From Pseudomonas orientalis (GTDB lineage Bacteria > Pseudomonadota > Gammaproteobacteria > Pseudomonadales > Pseudomonadaceae), in assembly GCF_001439815.1 (NCBI RefSeq), contig NZ_JYLM01000013.1, positions 62,001-126,000 of the forward strand: DNA of 64,000 bases. The letters run 5' to 3'. The position numbers and the translations under genes were made by a program. Positions 42,816 to 51,290 of this stretch are shown here, one piece after another. A model generated the notes under the pieces. The model saw nothing but the letters and a program-made list of their open reading frames with translations, was not told the DNA's origin and searched no databases. How positions within the stretch are numbered: position 1 is the stretch's first letter; every line of letters begins with the position of its first letter.

Positions 42816-43230
42816 CTTCCTGCGCCATTTCGGCCATACCTTTGCCACGCTGGACAAGCACAACCTGTCTCTGCTCGACAGCCTGTACAGCGACGACATC
42901 GTGTTTGCCGACCCTCTGCATGAGGTCCACGGCCTGCCCGAACTGCATCGCTACTTCGCGCAGCTGTACAGCAACGTCAACCAGCTGACCTTTGATTTCC
43001 ACGGCTTCGACCAGACGGCCGAAGGCGAAGGCTACCTGCGCTGGACCATGAGTTTTCGGCACCCGCGCCTGGCCGGCGGCGAGTTGATCCGGGTGCCGGG
43101 CTGTTCCCACTTGATGTGGCGCGACAAGGTTTACCGACATCGCGATTATTTCGATGCCGGCGCTCTGCTTTACGAACACCTGCCGGTCCTCGGAGGCGTC
43201 ATCAGTTGGCTGAAAAGGAGAATGGGATGA
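42808..43230 (+). CDS. NTF2-like/SnoaL-like protein
   Basis: 140-aa single-domain protein with the NTF2-like cone fold pattern (LDSLYSDDIVFADPLHEVHG, ELHRYFAQLYSNVNQLTFDF). Usually a ligand-binding or small enzyme fold. It is a regular member of the photolyase-SDR-FAD-DUF1365-methyltransferase cluster in proteobacteria. The exact role is unknown. Overlaps the neighbours on both sides. Confidence 0.82.
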   Translation: MTDFLRHFGHTFATLDKHNLSLLDSLYSDDIVFADPLHEVHGLPELHRYFAQLYSNVNQLTFDFHGFDQTAEGEGYLRWTMSFRHPRLAGGELIRVPGCSHLMWRDKVYRHRDYFDAGALLYEHLPVLGGVISWLKRRMG

Positions 43231-44009
43231 GCCTGACACCGCCCCGTCGTTATTGGTTGACCGGCGCCAGCAGTGGCATCGGTGCCGCGCTCGCCGTGGA
43301 GTTGCTCAACAGCGGCGCCCATGTGGCGCTCAGCTCGCGCACCAAGGGCCCGCTGGAGGCGCTCGCCCAGCGTTATCCCGGGCAAGTGCTGGTAGTGGCC
43401 GGCGACTTGACCAACAGCCAGACCGTGCGCGAAATCGGTGAACGGATCAGCGAGGTCTGGGGCTCGCTGGATACGGTGATCCTCAACGCCGGCACCTGTG
43501 AATACGTGGACGCCAGGCAATTCGATGCGTCGATCATCGAACACGTGGTGCGCACCAACCTGCTGGCCAGCAGTTATTGCATCGAAGCGGCATTGCCGCT
43601 GTTGCGTGCCGGGCGTACGCCGCACCTGGTGGGCGTGGCCAGCGCCGTGACCTACCTGCCCATGCCCCGCGCTGAAGCCTACGGTGCCTCAAAGGCGGGG
43701 CTGCGTTACCTGTTTGAGTCACTGCGCATCGACCTGTCCCCGGAAAACATCGACGTCACCGTGATCAGCCCGGGTTTTGTCGACACGCCGCTGACCGAAC
43801 GCAATGATTTCCCCATGCCGTTGAGCTGGCCGGCCGACAAGGCCGCCAGGCATATCTTCGCCAAGCTGGAAAAGCGCCCCCTGGAGATCGCCTTTCCGGC
43901 CCTGTTCATCGCCACTTTGTGGCCGCTGTCGAAGCTGCCTAACCGCGCGCAGCTGATCATCGGCAAACGCATGCTGCGCAGCCCGCCGCCGCACAAGGAC
44001 GACTTGTGA
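43227..44009 (+). CDS. short-chain dehydrogenase/reductase
   Basis: 260-aa SDR: cofactor motif TGASSGIGAALA near residues 13-24, NAG in VILNAGT, catalytic YGASK (Tyr-x-x-x-Lys) near residue 150, and SPGFVDTPLT. AAAAGGAG precedes the ATG at 43227, which overlaps the previous stop. The substrate is unknown; by context it may work in lipid modification. Confidence 0.92.
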   Translation: MSLTPPRRYWLTGASSGIGAALAVELLNSGAHVALSSRTKGPLEALAQRYPGQVLVVAGDLTNSQTVREIGERISEVWGSLDTVILNAGTCEYVDARQFDASIIEHVVRTNLLASSYCIEAALPLLRAGRTPHLVGVASAVTYLPMPRAEAYGASKAGLRYLFESLRIDLSPENIDVTVISPGFVDTPLTERNDFPMPLSWPADKAARHIFAKLEKRPLEIAFPALFIATLWPLSKLPNRAQLIIGKRMLRSPPPHKDDL

Positions 44010-45253
44010 AGATCGCCATTATCGGCAGCGGCATCGCCGGGCTGACCAGCGCCTACCTGCTCAGCCGTCGCCACGACATCACGCTGTTCGAAGCGGGTGA
44101 TTGTCTCGGCGGGCATACCCATACCGCCAACGTGACGGTCGACGGCAAAAGCTATGCGGTGGACACCGGTTTCATCGTGTTCAACGACTGGACCTACCCC
44201 AATTTCATCCGCCTGCTGGGGCAGATCGGCGTCACCTTCAAACCCACCGAGATGAGTTTTTCGGTGTGCGACCAGAGCACGGGATTCGAATACAACGGCA
44301 ATAACCTCAACAGCCTGTTTGCCCAGCGCCGCAACATTCTATCGCCTGGGTTCTGGGGCATGCTGCGCGATATCCTGCGCTTCAACCGCCAGGCGCCGCT
44401 GGATCTGCAAGAGCAGCGCATCAAGGCCGACATGACCCTGGGCGATTATCTCGACGCCGGCGGCTACGGCCCGCGATTTATCCGGCATTACATCGTGCCG
44501 ATGGGCGCGGCGATCTGGTCGATGTCATTGGCCGACATGCTCAAATTTCCGTTGCAGTTCTTTGTGCGCTTCTTCAAGAACCACGGCCTGCTGTCGGTGA
44601 GCAACCGCCCGCAATGGCGCGTGATCGAAGGGGGCTCCAGCCGCTATATAGAGCCCTTGACCCGCAGCTTTCGCGAGCAGATACGCCTCAACTGCCCTGT
44701 GCATAAGGTGCAACGCACCGACGACGGCGTGATTCTCCACAGCCCGGCCGGCAGCGAGACCTTCGACCGCGTGGTGTTCGCCTGCCACAGCGACCAGGCC
44801 CTGGCGCTACTCGCCGACCCGAGCGAGGCCGAACAGCAGATCCTCGGGGCGCTGCCCTACGCCGACAACGACGTGGTGCTGCACACCGACACGCGCCTGC
44901 TGCCCGAGCGCAAGCTGGCCTGGGCCAGTTGGAACTACCGGCTGGGCGGCAATCAACAGCAGCAGGCCGCCGTCACCTACGACATGAACATCCTGCAAGG
45001 CATCGACAGCGCCACCACCTTTTGCGTCAGCCTCAACCAGACGGCGATGATCAACCCGCTGAAGATCCTGGCGCGCTACACCTATGCCCATCCGCAATAC
45101 AGCCTGGCGGCGGTGGCCGCGCAGGCGCGCTGGCAAGAGTTGCATGGCGCGCGCAACACCTTCTACTGCGGTGCCTACTGGGCCAATGGTTTCCATGAGG
45201 ATGGCGTGGTCAGCGCCCTGCGCGTGGCCCAGGCCTTTGGAGAAACCCTGTGA
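44006..45253 (+). CDS. FAD-dependent amine oxidase-like oxidoreductase
   Basis: 415-aa flavoprotein starting at GTG (44006) with KIAIIGSGIAGLTSAYLLSR, LGGHTHT, DTGFIVFN, and the C-terminal GAYWANGFHEDGVVSALRVA FAD contact. Related to phytoene-desaturase/cyclopropane-cluster oxidoreductases. In Rhodobacter the equivalent enzyme next to the methyltransferase is implicated in desaturation of methylated fatty acids (UfaD-type); I infer a similar role here. Overlaps both neighbours by four bases. Confidence 0.86.
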   Translation: MKIAIIGSGIAGLTSAYLLSRRHDITLFEAGDCLGGHTHTANVTVDGKSYAVDTGFIVFNDWTYPNFIRLLGQIGVTFKPTEMSFSVCDQSTGFEYNGNNLNSLFAQRRNILSPGFWGMLRDILRFNRQAPLDLQEQRIKADMTLGDYLDAGGYGPRFIRHYIVPMGAAIWSMSLADMLKFPLQFFVRFFKNHGLLSVSNRPQWRVIEGGSSRYIEPLTRSFREQIRLNCPVHKVQRTDDGVILHSPAGSETFDRVVFACHSDQALALLADPSEAEQQILGALPYADNDVVLHTDTRLLPERKLAWASWNYRLGGNQQQQAAVTYDMNILQGIDSATTFCVSLNQTAMINPLKILARYTYAHPQYSLAAVAAQARWQELHGARNTFYCGAYWANGFHEDGVVSALRVAQAFGETL

Positions 45254-46059
45254 ACAGCGCCCTGTACAGCGGCTGGATCGCCCATCGCCGGTTTGCGCCC
45301 AAGGCCCATGCCTTTCGCTACCGCATCGGCCTGCTGTACCTGGACCTCAGCGAACAGGACGCCGTGCTCGCGCTCTCGCCCCTGGCAGGCGGCAGTCGCC
45401 TGGCGCCGTTCGGCTTTCGCCAGCAGGACTACCTGCGCGAGTTCACCCGCCACGGCATGTCCCTGAGCGATGCGGTGCGCCATGCAGTCGGCAAGGCGCT
45501 GGGGCGCACACCCCAGGGCGCCATCTGCCTGCTGACCCAGGCGCGCAGTTGGGGCCTGGCGTTCAATCCGGTGAGTTTTTTCTATTGTTTCGAGGCCGAC
45601 GGGCAACTGGCGGCGATCCTGTGCGAAGTCACCAACACCCCGTGGCGCGAGCGATATCACTATGTGCTGCCGGCCCTGGCACTGGACGCCGATGAACACC
45701 AGCACTTCGCCGTGGCCAAGGCCTTCCATGTGTCGCCCTTCCTGCCGCGCGACCTGGAATACCGCATGAGCTTCAGCCCGCCCGCCGCCAGGCTCGGCGT
45801 GCACATGGCCGATTGGCAAGGCGCGCACAAAGTCTTCGACGCCACCTTGAGCCTGCAAAAAGAAGCCCTGAACCGCGCCAGCCTGCATCGCTATTTATGG
45901 CGCTTTCCCTGGATGACCGCCAAAACCTGCCTGGCGATTTACTGGCAGGCCCTGCGCCTGTTGCTCAAACGCACACCGATTTTTTCCCACCGGGCCGCCG
46001 ATGGCGCCTCCAGCACCGCCGTCGGGTATACCAAGGATCGCCGCCATGAAATCCCCTAG
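45250..46059 (+). CDS. DUF1365 protein
   Basis: 269-aa DUF1365 member: LYSGWIAHRRFAPKAHAFRY, SWGLAFNPVSFFYCF, KAFHVSPFLP and YWQALRLLLKRTPIFSH. The family is almost always beside the FAD oxidoreductase and the cyclopropane-synthase-like methyltransferase, as here, but its activity is unknown. GTG start overlapping the preceding stop. Confidence 0.9.
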   Translation: MNSALYSGWIAHRRFAPKAHAFRYRIGLLYLDLSEQDAVLALSPLAGGSRLAPFGFRQQDYLREFTRHGMSLSDAVRHAVGKALGRTPQGAICLLTQARSWGLAFNPVSFFYCFEADGQLAAILCEVTNTPWRERYHYVLPALALDADEHQHFAVAKAFHVSPFLPRDLEYRMSFSPPAARLGVHMADWQGAHKVFDATLSLQKEALNRASLHRYLWRFPWMTAKTCLAIYWQALRLLLKRTPIFSHRAADGASSTAVGYTKDRRHEIP

Positions 46060-47317
46060 CTTATCGGTCAAGGCCACTCGCCTGAACGTCAATGGCATGA
46101 CCGCTGCGCTGCTGCGCAAAGGCGTATTGCGCCAACTCGGCCAATTGCGCCACGGTCAATTGGTGATCGTCGAGGACGGCGAGCGACACGTATTCGGCGC
46201 ACGGGAAGCGCACCTGCTGGGGGAAATCCAGATTCTGGATTCGGCGGTGTGGGGCCTGGTGGCCGCCAACGGTTCGATCGGCGCCGGCGAAGCGTTTATC
46301 CACGGCTACTGGAGCAGCCCGGACCTGACCGCCGTGGTGCGTGTGATGGTCAGCAACCTGGAGGTGCTCGATGCCATGGAGGGCGGCCTGGCGCGCCTGG
46401 CGCGGCCGTTCACCCAGGGCCTGCATTGGCTCAACCGCAACACACGCAAGGGCTCGCGGAAAAACATCGAAGCCCATTACGACCTGGGCAACGACCTGTT
46501 TCAGGAGTTTCTCGACCCGACCATGATGTATTCGGCGGCGCAATTTCTCAGCGCCGATGACACCCTGGAACAGGCACAACTGAACAAACTGGAACGCATC
46601 TGCCAGAAACTGTCGCTCAAGCCTACCGATCACCTGCTGGAAATCGGCACCGGCTGGGGCAGCATGGCGCTGTATGCGGCGCAGCACTATGGTTGCACCG
46701 TCACCACCACGACCCTGTCCAGGGAACAGTTCGCCTACACCGCCAGGCGCATCGAAGCGGCGGGCCTGCAAGACCGGGTGACCCTGTTGCTGCAGGACTA
46801 CCGCGACCTGACCGGTGAGTACGACAAGCTGGTGTCCATCGAAATGATCGAGGCGGTAGGCCATCGCTTCCTGCCCACGTACTTCAAACAATGCGCCCAC
46901 TTGCTCAAACCCGACGGCCTGATGCTGCTGCAAGCCATCACTATCCGCGAACAACGGTTTGAGCAGGCCAAGAACAGCGTCGACTTCATCCAGCGCTACA
47001 TCTTTCCCGGCGGCGCCCTGCCCAGCGTGCAGAACATGTTGCAGATCGTCTGCCGCGACACTGACATGAACCTGCTGCACATGGAGGATTTCGGCCTGCA
47101 CTACGCGCGCACCCTGCGCCTGTGGCATGAGAACTTTCGCCGCGCCCATGGCCGCCTCGCGGAGCTTGGCTACGACGAGTACTTCCTGCGCTTGTGGGAG
47201 TTTTACCTGTGCTACTGCGAAGGCGGCTTCCTGGAGCGTACGATCGGCACCGCGCAGTTGCTGCTGGCCAAGCCGGCGGCAATCAACCCGCCATTGCTTG
47301 GGCGCTTCAGTGCTTAA
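46046..47317 (+). CDS. cyclopropane-fatty-acyl-phospholipid synthase-like SAM methyltransferase
   Basis: 423 aa; CFA-synthase family methyltransferase acting on membrane unsaturated fatty acids. SAM motif LLEIGTGWGSMALYAA near residue 204, NIEAHYDLGNDLFQEFLDPT before it, and IEMIEAVGH. An N-terminal lipid-binding domain precedes this. It may be a UfaM-type enzyme that methylates at the double bond without closing the ring, rather than a true CFA synthase. This cannot be settled from the sequence. Overlaps DUF1365 by 14 bp. Confidence 0.88.
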   Translation: MKSPSLSVKATRLNVNGMTAALLRKGVLRQLGQLRHGQLVIVEDGERHVFGAREAHLLGEIQILDSAVWGLVAANGSIGAGEAFIHGYWSSPDLTAVVRVMVSNLEVLDAMEGGLARLARPFTQGLHWLNRNTRKGSRKNIEAHYDLGNDLFQEFLDPTMMYSAAQFLSADDTLEQAQLNKLERICQKLSLKPTDHLLEIGTGWGSMALYAAQHYGCTVTTTTLSREQFAYTARRIEAAGLQDRVTLLLQDYRDLTGEYDKLVSIEMIEAVGHRFLPTYFKQCAHLLKPDGLMLLQAITIREQRFEQAKNSVDFIQRYIFPGGALPSVQNMLQIVCRDTDMNLLHMEDFGLHYARTLRLWHENFRRAHGRLAELGYDEYFLRLWEFYLCYCEGGFLERTIGTAQLLLAKPAAINPPLLGRFSA

Positions 47318-47789
47318 ATCCCTGGCCAATGCCGCGCTGTTTCAATGCGGCTGGTTTGCCTGTGTGCTCGGCGGCGACAGCCCGTGGTTACTGGTAGGGC
47401 TGGCGGTACTGGCGGTCAACCTGCTGTGGATAAGTTCGCTGGCGGATGACGGCGTGCTGATCGTCGGCGTAACACTCGCCGGCACGCTGCTCGACACACT
47501 GTTGCGCACGCTGGGGGTTTTCCACTTCAGCGAACCGGGGCCGTTGATTCCATTCTGGTTGATGCTGCTGTGGGCCTTGCTGGCCACCACCTTGCGCCAT
47601 TGCCTGGCCTGGAGCGCCCGCCCCTGGTGGCGCGCCGCACTGCTGGGCGCGCTGGGTGGGCCGCTGTCGTATTACGCCGGCAGCCAACTGGCCGGCGTGC
47701 AGTTCGGCTATGACCTGGCCCCGACGATGGCCGGGCTGGCGGTACTCTGGGCCGTGGTATTCGTCGGCCTGCATCGACTGGCACGCTGA
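47310..47789 (+). CDS. DUF2878 membrane protein
   Basis: 159-aa polytopic protein with about four to five hydrophobic helices and the DUF2878 pattern (NAALFQCGWFACVLGG, GPLSYYAGSQLAGVQFGY). GTG start at 47310 inside the previous gene's end (8-bp overlap). Last gene of the light/stress operon; the function is unknown. Confidence 0.85.
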   Translation: MLKSLANAALFQCGWFACVLGGDSPWLLVGLAVLAVNLLWISSLADDGVLIVGVTLAGTLLDTLLRTLGVFHFSEPGPLIPFWLMLLWALLATTLRHCLAWSARPWWRAALLGALGGPLSYYAGSQLAGVQFGYDLAPTMAGLAVLWAVVFVGLHRLAR

Positions 47790-47842
47790 CGCCCGTCGAG
47801 CATTTATACGTCCTTCGCCAGCTTGGCTTACACTGCGCGCCT

Positions 47843-48148
47843 ATGACCCACATCCCTCACATCCAGATCACTGAACCGGCCGTCACCTGCTCGACGTGCG
47901 CGGCCTGCTGCTGCCAGCTGGAAGTCATGCTGATCACCGACACCGGCGTGCCGCATCGCTATATCGATACCGATGACTGGGGCGGCGAAGTGATGCTGCG
48001 CCTGGATGACGGTTGGTGTGCGGCGCTGGACCGGGACACGATGATGTGCACGATCTATGAGCTTCGGCCGTTGATATGTCGCGAATTCGAGATGGGTGCG
48101 CCGGAGTGCCTTGAAGAGCGTGCAGGTATTGCCACGGTCTATCGCTGA
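47843..48148 (+). CDS. YkgJ family cysteine cluster protein
   Basis: 101-aa small protein with clustered Cys: CSTCAACCCQLE near residue 16, then CAALD and MCTIYELRPLICREF (Cys near 58, 69 and 79). The YkgJ/UPF0153 pattern suggests a metal or Fe-S site. Function unknown. Separated from the operon by 53 bp. Confidence 0.85.
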   Translation: MTHIPHIQITEPAVTCSTCAACCCQLEVMLITDTGVPHRYIDTDDWGGEVMLRLDDGWCAALDRDTMMCTIYELRPLICREFEMGAPECLEERAGIATVYR

Positions 48149-48190
48149 TACTTGAATGAGTACAGTGGCTGACTGGCCAGATCCAGATCC

Positions 48191-48283
48191 AAATGTGGGA
48201 GGGGGCTTGCCCCCGATAGCGGTGGGTCAGTTATACATCTATTGGCTGACACTCTGCCATCGGGGGCAAGCCCCCTCCCACAC
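48191..48283. repeat. REPIN, family B, copy 4
   Basis: Inverted REP pair with inner GATAGCGGTGGGTCAG and CTGACACTCTGCCATC, slightly more diverged than the other copies. Lies between the convergent ykgJ-like and pagL genes. Confidence 0.9.
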
Positions 48284-48305
48284 TGATTTTCGTCGTTCTG
48301 ACGCG

Positions 48306-48824
48306 TTACAACGGCATGGTGTAGTGCAGCGCGTAGCTCTCTACCCCATCGTTATTGCTGCTGATCCCGGCGTTGGAATAGTGCGTGGCACGAATGCCCA
48401 CTTCATGCCCGCCGGCAAACCGCAGGCCGAAACCCAGGCGGTCTTCGAACTGGAAGGATTGACCGATGTTGTTATCTTCAAGCCGGGTGCGGGAGAACAA
48501 CGCCACCCCGATCCCGGCCTCGATGTAAGGCTTGACCGATTCCCCGGCAAACTCATACACAAACACGGGCGAGAACGACAGGCTGCTGGCGCCTGCACGA
48601 TCATCACCTTCCCAATACGTATAAGCGCCGCTCCAGTAGCCCGTCAGGCGACCGACGTTGCTCTGCATCCAGCTTTTGTCCCAATCCGAGGTCAGGCCCA
48701 GACGGTAGGTCAGCGTTGAATCGCTGGTGCTGCCCAGCCCGAACTCCAGGCCGGCGGCCTGGGTGGTAATAGAGTGTCCCACCATCACAGCCGCAATAGC
48801 AGCCATACAGAACAAGCGCTTCAT
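48306..48824 (-). CDS. pagL: lipid A 3-O-deacylase PagL
   Basis: 172-aa outer-membrane beta-barrel with signal peptide ending TTQAA. The catalytic stretch ATHYSNAGISSNNDGVESY holds the expected His, Ser and Glu (the P. aeruginosa triad is His-Ser-Glu). The FEDRLGFGLRF motif precedes it. PagL removes the 3-O acyl chain from lipid A, changing LPS signalling. Single gene between the REPIN and murI. Confidence 0.88.
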   Translation of the reverse strand: MKRLFCMAAIAAVMVGHSITTQAAGLEFGLGSTSDSTLTYRLGLTSDWDKSWMQSNVGRLTGYWSGAYTYWEGDDRAGASSLSFSPVFVYEFAGESVKPYIEAGIGVALFSRTRLEDNNIGQSFQFEDRLGFGLRFAGGHEVGIRATHYSNAGISSNNDGVESYALHYTMPL

Positions 48825-48923
48825 AGAAACTACCTTTGCGAACGAAGTTATTGATTATTTACAGGCCATCTCGCTATAGAAGTCGGCGTAGAGCCGGAAG
48901 TTCAGCGAGATTTCACGAAATTT

Positions 48924-49718
48924 TCACGAGGCGAAGCTTCGCACAACTCCAGGATGTTTCCAAAGTGTTGGTAGGATATTTCTGAGGTGAGACACATCGC
49001 CGCTGGTCCAGAACTGCGCAGTCAGGGGGGCGCCGCCGGCCAGCAAATCCCGCTCGCCCAGTAGACGCTGGAGCTGGCGCGCGACGGCGGCGCCGGTGTC
49101 GATCAGACTGATGCTCGCGGGCAGCATCTGCGCCAGCAGTGGCTTGAGGAAGGGATAGTGGGTGCAGCCGAGGATGATGGTGTCGCAACCGGCGCTGAGC
49201 AGCGGTTCGATATAGCCCTGCAATAAATCGCGCAGGGCCGGGCTGTTCAAGTCGCCGGTTTCAATCAGCTCCACCAGGCCCGGACACGGCTGGGTAATTA
49301 CCTGCACGTCGGTGGCGAAGCGGTCGAGCAAGGCGGCGAACTTGGCGCTTTGCAGGGTGCCGGTGGTGGCCAGCACGCCGACCACGCCACTGCGCGTCGC
49401 GGCAGCCGCCGGTTTTACCGCAGGCTCCATGCCGACCAAAGGCCAATCGGGGTAGTCCTGGCGCAAATCGGCAACGGCGGCAACCGTCGCGGTGTTGCAG
49501 GCAATCACGAATGCCTTGGCGCCCTGTCCGCGAAAAAATTCGGCAACCAGGCGCGAGCGCTCGCGAATGAAAGCCGGGGTTTTCTCGCCGTAGGGGATGT
49601 GCCCACAATCGGCCACGTACAGCAGTGACTCATGGGGCAATAATTGCTGGATTTCGTCGAGTACCGACAAGCCGCCGACACCGGAATCGAACACACCGAT
49701 GGGCGCGTCCTTAACCAT
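48924..49718 (-). CDS. murI: glutamate racemase
   Basis: 264-aa cofactor-independent racemase supplying D-glutamate for peptidoglycan. GVFDSGVGGLSVL near the N-terminus; catalytic cysteines Cys74 (ACNTAT) and Cys185 (GCTHYP). Last gene of the hemA-prfA-prmC-moeB-murI operon; overlaps moeB by 8 bp. Confidence 0.96.
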   Translation of the reverse strand: MVKDAPIGVFDSGVGGLSVLDEIQQLLPHESLLYVADCGHIPYGEKTPAFIRERSRLVAEFFRGQGAKAFVIACNTATVAAVADLRQDYPDWPLVGMEPAVKPAAAATRSGVVGVLATTGTLQSAKFAALLDRFATDVQVITQPCPGLVELIETGDLNSPALRDLLQGYIEPLLSAGCDTIILGCTHYPFLKPLLAQMLPASISLIDTGAAVARQLQRLLGERDLLAGGAPLTAQFWTSGDVSHLRNILPTLWKHPGVVRSFAS

Positions 49719-50466
49719 GTTGCGTCCCGCACACGCTGCAACCGGGGTCGCGTTTGACGCGCAGCTCGCGAAACCGCGTGCTCAATGCATCGATCAGCAA
49801 CAAACGCCCCACCAGCGGTTCACCAAACCCGGCCAGCAACTTCAAGGCTTCCAACGCTTGCAGACTGCCGACCAGCCCCACCAGCGGGCCGACGACCCCG
49901 GCTTCGCTGCAGGTCAGCTCGGTGTCGCTGCCGTGCCCGTACAAGCAGTGGTAGCACGGGCTTTCGGGGCGCCGCGGATCGAAGACCGACAACTGCCCTT
50001 CAAGGCGAATCGCCGCGCCACTGATCAACGGTTTGCCGGCGACAACACAGGCCGCGTTGACCGCTTCGCGGGTGGAAAAGTTGTCGCTGCAATCGAGGAC
50101 CACGTCCACCGCCGCAACGGCCGTCGCCAACGAATCGGCATCCAGCGCGGCGCGATGGGCGACCAGTGTGACCTCGGGATTGATCGCGCTCAGCCGGCCC
50201 ATGGCCGAATCGACCTTGGTCTGCCCGACGCTGTGGGTGTCGTGGATGATCTGCCGTTGCAGGTTGGTCAGGTCGACCGTGTCGAAATCCGCCAGATGCA
50301 ACGCGCCGACCCCGGCGGCCGCCAGGTACAACGCGACCGGCGCACCCAGCCCGCCCAGGCCGACGATCAACGCGCGGCTGTTTTTCAGGCGCAACTGACC
50401 GTCGATGTCGACCTGCTGCAACAGGATCTGCCGGCTGTAGCGCAACAGCTCGTGGTCGCTCAGCAC
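49711..50466 (-). CDS. moeB: MoeB/ThiF-type adenylyltransferase
   Basis: 251-aa E1-like enzyme: GLGGLGAPVALYLAAAGVG nucleotide motif near residue 36, DCSDNF, and zinc-binding pairs CYHC and CSVCG. Adenylates MoaD (or a thiamine sulfur carrier) for molybdopterin synthesis; the choice between MoeB and ThiF is by context. Overlaps prmC by 7 bp. Confidence 0.9.
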   Translation of the reverse strand: MLSDHELLRYSRQILLQQVDIDGQLRLKNSRALIVGLGGLGAPVALYLAAAGVGALHLADFDTVDLTNLQRQIIHDTHSVGQTKVDSAMGRLSAINPEVTLVAHRAALDADSLATAVAAVDVVLDCSDNFSTREAVNAACVVAGKPLISGAAIRLEGQLSVFDPRRPESPCYHCLYGHGSDTELTCSEAGVVGPLVGLVGSLQALEALKLLAGFGEPLVGRLLLIDALSTRFRELRVKRDPGCSVCGTQHG

Positions 50467-51290
50467 GGGCGGCGCCCCAGGGTGATGCGTTCGTGGCCGC
50501 CGAGGTCGATGCGGCTGTGCACTTCGTCAAAGCCTTCACCGAGCAACAGCTCGCGCACGGCGCAGGCCTGGTCGTAGCCATGCTCCAGCAACAGACGGCC
50601 ACCGACATTCAGGTGGGCCGGGGCTTGCTGGATGATCAGGCGCAGGTCGTCCAGCCCGTCATGGCCGGCCACCAGGGCGCTGGCCGGTTCGAAGCGCACA
50701 TCGCCCGCTGCCAGGTGCGGATCGTTGGCGGCGATATACGGCGGGTTGCTGATGATCAGGTCATAGGTCTGGCCTTGCAGCGCGTCGAACCAATGGCTGT
50801 TGAGCACCACCGCATTATTGAGGTGCAGCCGCTGGCGGTTGCGCTCGGCCAGGGCCACGGCTTCCAGCACACGGTCGACGGCCGTGACCTGCCACATCGG
50901 GCGTTCACTGGCCAGGGCCAGGGCGATGGCACCGCTGCCGGTGCCCAGGTCCAGGACCTTGGCGGGCACCGCCTGCAACAATTCCAGAGCGGCTTCCACC
51001 AGCAGCTCGGTATCCGGACGCGGGATCAGCGTGTGGGGGGCGACCTCCAGGTCCAGCTTCCAGAAGCCTTGCTGGCCGAGGATATAGGCCACCGGCTCGC
51101 CGCCACGACGGCGTTGCAGGTAGTCGGCAAAAGTCAGGGCGTGCTCGCTGCTGACGATCTTTTCCGGCCAGGTGTGCAAGTAGCTGCGGGGCTTGCCCAG
51201 GGCGGCGGCCAGCAGCAGTTCGGCATCCAGGCGCGCGGAGGGCGAGTCGGGCAGGTCGGCGGCGCGCAACAGGCTGGCAATGATGGTCAT
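50460..51290 (-). CDS. prmC: release factor glutamine methyltransferase PrmC
   Basis: 276-aa SAM methyltransferase for the GGQ glutamine of RF1/RF2. SAM motif VLDLGTGSGAIALALA and catalytic NPPYIAAN are present. Directly follows prfA (adjacent, no gap), its substrate gene. Confidence 0.97.
   Translation of the reverse strand: MTIIASLLRAADLPDSPSARLDAELLLAAALGKPRSYLHTWPEKIVSSEHALTFADYLQRRRGGEPVAYILGQQGFWKLDLEVAPHTLIPRPDTELLVEAALELLQAVPAKVLDLGTGSGAIALALASERPMWQVTAVDRVLEAVALAERNRQRLHLNNAVVLNSHWFDALQGQTYDLIISNPPYIAANDPHLAAGDVRFEPASALVAGHDGLDDLRLIIQQAPAHLNVGGRLLLEHGYDQACAVRELLLGEGFDEVHSRIDLGGHERITLGRRPC

Noticed and set aside
42870..45270. Further TGTACA hexamers inside the light operon (for example near 42882, 42968 and 45264)
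   Set aside because: Each lies within coding DNA as Leu-Tyr-Ser codons (CTGTACAGC), without a partner at N12, so they are not treated as operators.
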